Positions 61,845 to 64,000 of a stretch of DNA of 64,000 nucleotides are shown here, in pieces. A program made the position numbers and the translations under genes. This stretch comes from Teredinibacter turnerae T7901 (GTDB lineage: Bacteria > Pseudomonadota > Gammaproteobacteria > Pseudomonadales > Cellvibrionaceae): assembly GCF_000023025.1 (NCBI RefSeq), contig NC_012997.1, positions 2,663,125 to 2,727,124 of the forward strand, written 5' to 3'. Under the pieces are notes generated by a model that was given only the letters and a program-made list of their open reading frames with translations, made no database searches and had not been told where the DNA came from. The stretch's first letter is position 1. Each line of letters starts with the position of its first letter.

Positions 61845-64000
61845 CTACGACTTTTTCTTACGGGTGGCTTTAGCTTTTGGCGCTGCTTTGGTGGGCTTAG
61901 CGCTGCCGCTTACCTGCCATTTACCACCGTCATAAAACGCTTTCCAACCGGTTGCCTTGCCGTCGACTTCGGTCTGGACGTACTGCTCTTTGGTTTTGCG
62001 ACTGTAGCGGACCAAGGCGTCATTTCCGTTGTCGTCCTGCGTAGGCGCCTTAAACAAAAAGGCGTACTTGGGGTCGATTTCGTCTTTGTGGGGCAACAAC
62101 TCTTTTATGTACGGTGCCCGCGTTTCACGGTTCTTCGGAAACTGGCTGGCAGCCAGAAACAAGCCACTGGCACCGTCGCGCAGCACATAGTGGTCTTCCA
62201 CTTTTTCACAGGCAAGCTCTGGCATATCCACCGGATCCATTTTGGGCGGAGCAGCTTCACCGTTGCGTAAGAGTTTGCGTGTATTTTTGCATTCGTCGTT
62301 GGTACAACCGAAGTACTTGCCAAATCGGCCTGATTTCAATTGCATATCGCTGCCGCACTTGTCGCACTCAATCAAAGGCCCGTCGTAGCCTTTAATCTTA
62401 AATACGCCCTGCTCCACCTCGTAGCCATCACAATCCGGATTGCGACCACAGATGTGAAGCTTGCGCTGCTCGTCCAGCAGGTAGCTGTCCATCGCCGTGT
62501 TACAGATTTTGCAGCGGCGTTTCTGGCGCAGCTGGCGAGATTCCGCATCCTCGTCTTCATCAATATTGACAGCTTCGTCACCGGACACGAGATTCATGGT
62601 GTTCTTGCAACGCTCTTTCGGCGGCAGCGCATAACCTGAACACCCGAGGAACACACCCGTACTACCTGTGCGGATCTGCATTTTGCGGCCGCAATTCCCG
62701 CAATCGATATCCGTCTCAACCGGCTCGTTACGACGCATGCCAGCAGCGCTATTTTGCGCCATTTCCAGCTTCACTGTGAAATCGGCGTAAAATTCGTTGA
62801 GCAGGTCGAGCCAGTCTTTATCGCCTTCGGCTACGGTATCCAGTGCGGCTTCCATATTGGCCGTAAACCCGTAATCCATCAGATCGCTGAAACTTTCAAT
62901 CAATCGTTCGGTAACGATGTCACCCATCTTATTCGCATAAAATCGCTTGTTCTCAACATGAACATAACCACGATCTTGAATGGTCGAAATAATGCTTGCA
63001 TAGGTGGAAGGACGACCGATACCGCGCTTCTCCAGCTCTTTCACCAGTGCAGCTTCCGTGTAGCGCGCGGGTGGCTTAGTGAAGTGCTGTGACGCCAGAA
63101 TTTCATGCAGATCGAGCATGTCCCCCACTTTCACATCCGGCAGGAGGGTATCTTCCTCTTTGCGCGACACTGGCGGCATGACCTTCATAAAACCGTCGAA
63201 GCGAATCACGCGGCCGCGCGCGCGCAGCTCATAATCGCCTGCGGATACTTTCAGTGAGCTGGAAGTAAACTCTGCGGATGTCATCTGACACGCCACAAAC
63301 TGCTGCCAGATCAGGTTGTAAAGGCGCTCTGCGTCCCGCTCCATACCGCTTAACTGATTTGGTCGGGTGGTAACATCGGAAGGTCGTATGGCTTCGTGGG
63401 CTTCGTGGGCTTCCTGAGCGCCTTCTTTGCTCGAATACACATTCGGCGCTTTCGGCAGATAACGATCGCCATATTCTTGCTGAATAAATGTGCGACAGTT
63501 TTCGACAGCCTCTTTACTGAGATTAGTGGAGTCGGTACGCATGTAGGTGATGTAGCCCGCCTCGTAGAGACGCTGCGCCATCATCATGGTTTTTTTCACC
63601 CCGTAACCCAGACGGGTCGAGGCTGCCTGCTGCAATGTTGACGTAATAAACGGCGCAGACGGGTTGGATTTAGTTGGCTTGTCTTCGCGCTCTGTAACCT
63701 TGTACGCAGCCCCTTCAAGGGCAGATTTCGCCGCCATCGCCTGCGCTTCGTTCACAGGTTTAAACGCTTCGTCTTTAAAGCGCTTCACTTCGTACTTAGC
63801 GCGCTCGCCTTTTGAGGTATCCAGCTGCGCTTTAACTTCCCAGTACTCTTCCGGGATAAACGCACGAATTTCGCTTTCACGTTCGCTTACCAGGCGCACT
63901 GCGACCGACTGGACCCGCCCGGCAGATAACCCGCGGGCAATTTTTTCCCACAACAATGGCGAGACCATATAGCCGACAACACGATCGAGGAAACGGCGAG
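61845..64000 (-). CDS. topA: DNA topoisomerase I, C-terminal part (runs off right edge)
   Basis: About 718 residues of a type IA topoisomerase are visible; the N-terminal Toprim domain lies beyond the edge. The visible part starts within [20 protein letters not shown], has the catalytic-domain motif [14 protein letters not shown], the active-site tyrosine in [13 protein letters not shown] (about 155 of the visible part), and [20 protein letters not shown]. Three four-cysteine zinc ribbons follow at the C-terminus ([39 protein letters not shown]), then a basic Lys/Ala tail. The enzyme relaxes negative supercoils. Confidence 0.97.
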   Translation of the reverse strand, partial: RRFLDRVVGYMVSPLLWEKIARGLSAGRVQSVAVRLVSERESEIRAFIPEEYWEVKAQLDTSKGERAKYEVKRFKDEAFKPVNEAQAMAAKSALEGAAYKVTEREDKPTKSNPSAPFITSTLQQAASTRLGYGVKKTMMMAQRLYEAGYITYMRTDSTNLSKEAVENCRTFIQQEYGDRYLPKAPNVYSSKEGAQEAHEAHEAIRPSDVTTRPNQLSGMERDAERLYNLIWQQFVACQMTSAEFTSSSLKVSAGDYELRARGRVIRFDGFMKVMPPVSRKEEDTLLPDVKVGDMLDLHEILASQHFTKPPARYTEAALVKELEKRGIGRPSTYASIISTIQDRGYVHVENKRFYANKMGDIVTERLIESFSDLMDYGFTANMEAALDTVAEGDKDWLDLLNEFYADFTVKLEMAQNSAAGMRRNEPVETDIDCGNCGRKMQIRTGSTGVFLGCSGYALPPKERCKNTMNLVSGDEAVNIDEDEDAESRQLRQKRRCKICNTAMDSYLLDEQRKLHICGRNPDCDGYEVEQGVFKIKGYDGPLIECDKCGSDMQLKSGRFGKYFGCTNDECKNTRKLLRNGEAAPPKMDPVDMPELACEKVEDHYVLRDGASGLFLAASQFPKNRETRAPYIKELLPHKDEIDPKYAFLFKAPTQDDNGNDALVRYSRKTKEQYVQTEVDGKATGWKAFYDGGKWQVSGSAKPTKAAPKAKATRKKKS

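Overview
The window looks like a chromosome segment of a free-living or host-associated marine-type gammaproteobacterium, most like the Cellvibrionales (Teredinibacter/Saccharophagus relatives) and, more loosely, Pseudomonas. The clues are the GacA-UvrC pair followed by pgsA and tRNA genes, a 1607-residue NAD-glutamate dehydrogenase, ribosome modulation factor beside pyrD, a class 2 (membrane) DHODH, DUF1853, DUF1315 and DUF2835 proteins, and a topA neighbourhood with small Pseudomonas-like conserved proteins. The genus is inference; no rRNA gene is present to fix it.

Region 1 (1-10963) is a genomic island or the scar of several, abutting the 3' end of a tRNA-Leu(TAA) gene. It is AT-richer than the rest. 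A leftward defence operon starts at a predicted promoter near 6150: a small excisionase-like HTH protein, an Mrr-type nuclease, HsdR, HsdS and the N-terminal part of a PrrC anticodon nuclease that runs off the left edge. Nearly all junctions overlap. Between this operon and the tRNA lie toxin-antitoxin modules (ParDE, YhfG-Fic, an orphan DUF6088 protein), gene fragments (DUF6933, two integrase C-terminal remnants), small ORFs and tandem repeats that carry copies of the tRNA-Leu 3' end.

Region 2 (10964-18401) is core genome on the minus strand: tRNA-Leu, tRNA-Cys, pgsA, uvrC, gacA, an AlkB-like repair dioxygenase, a glutaredoxin-like protein, a DUF5610-like protein and a double-FHA membrane protein. 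A gene-free stretch with a 22-bp tandem repeat separates these from a plus-strand PP2C phosphatase (19141).

Region 3 (20042-26701) is a tight five-gene plus-strand operon for lipid-linked sugar handling: a flippase-like membrane protein, a GT2 glycosyltransferase, an ArnT-like GT39 enzyme, a PAP2-GT39 fusion and a PAP2 phosphatase. Convergent to it is a cobalamin unit (cobO-btuC-btuD) preceded by a clear cobalamin riboswitch.

Region 4 (29490-40910) holds a GGCT-like protein, uvrB, rlmKL, rmf, pyrD, a DUF2835 protein and the large NAD-GDH. Region 5 (41233-48517) is a complete MoxR/Bat (aerotolerance-type) operon with a fused BatB-BatC. Region 6 (48661-64000) holds csrA, yceI with cytochrome b561, pepN-DUF1315-rhomboid-phosphoesterase-nadK, DUF1853, a cNMP-binding/rhodanese fusion, a PLP enzyme, a coiled-coil protein, small acidic proteins and most of topA, which runs off the right edge. 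GacA and CsrA, two ends of the Gac/Rsm regulatory pathway, are both in the window, but no Rsm-type sRNA was recognised.
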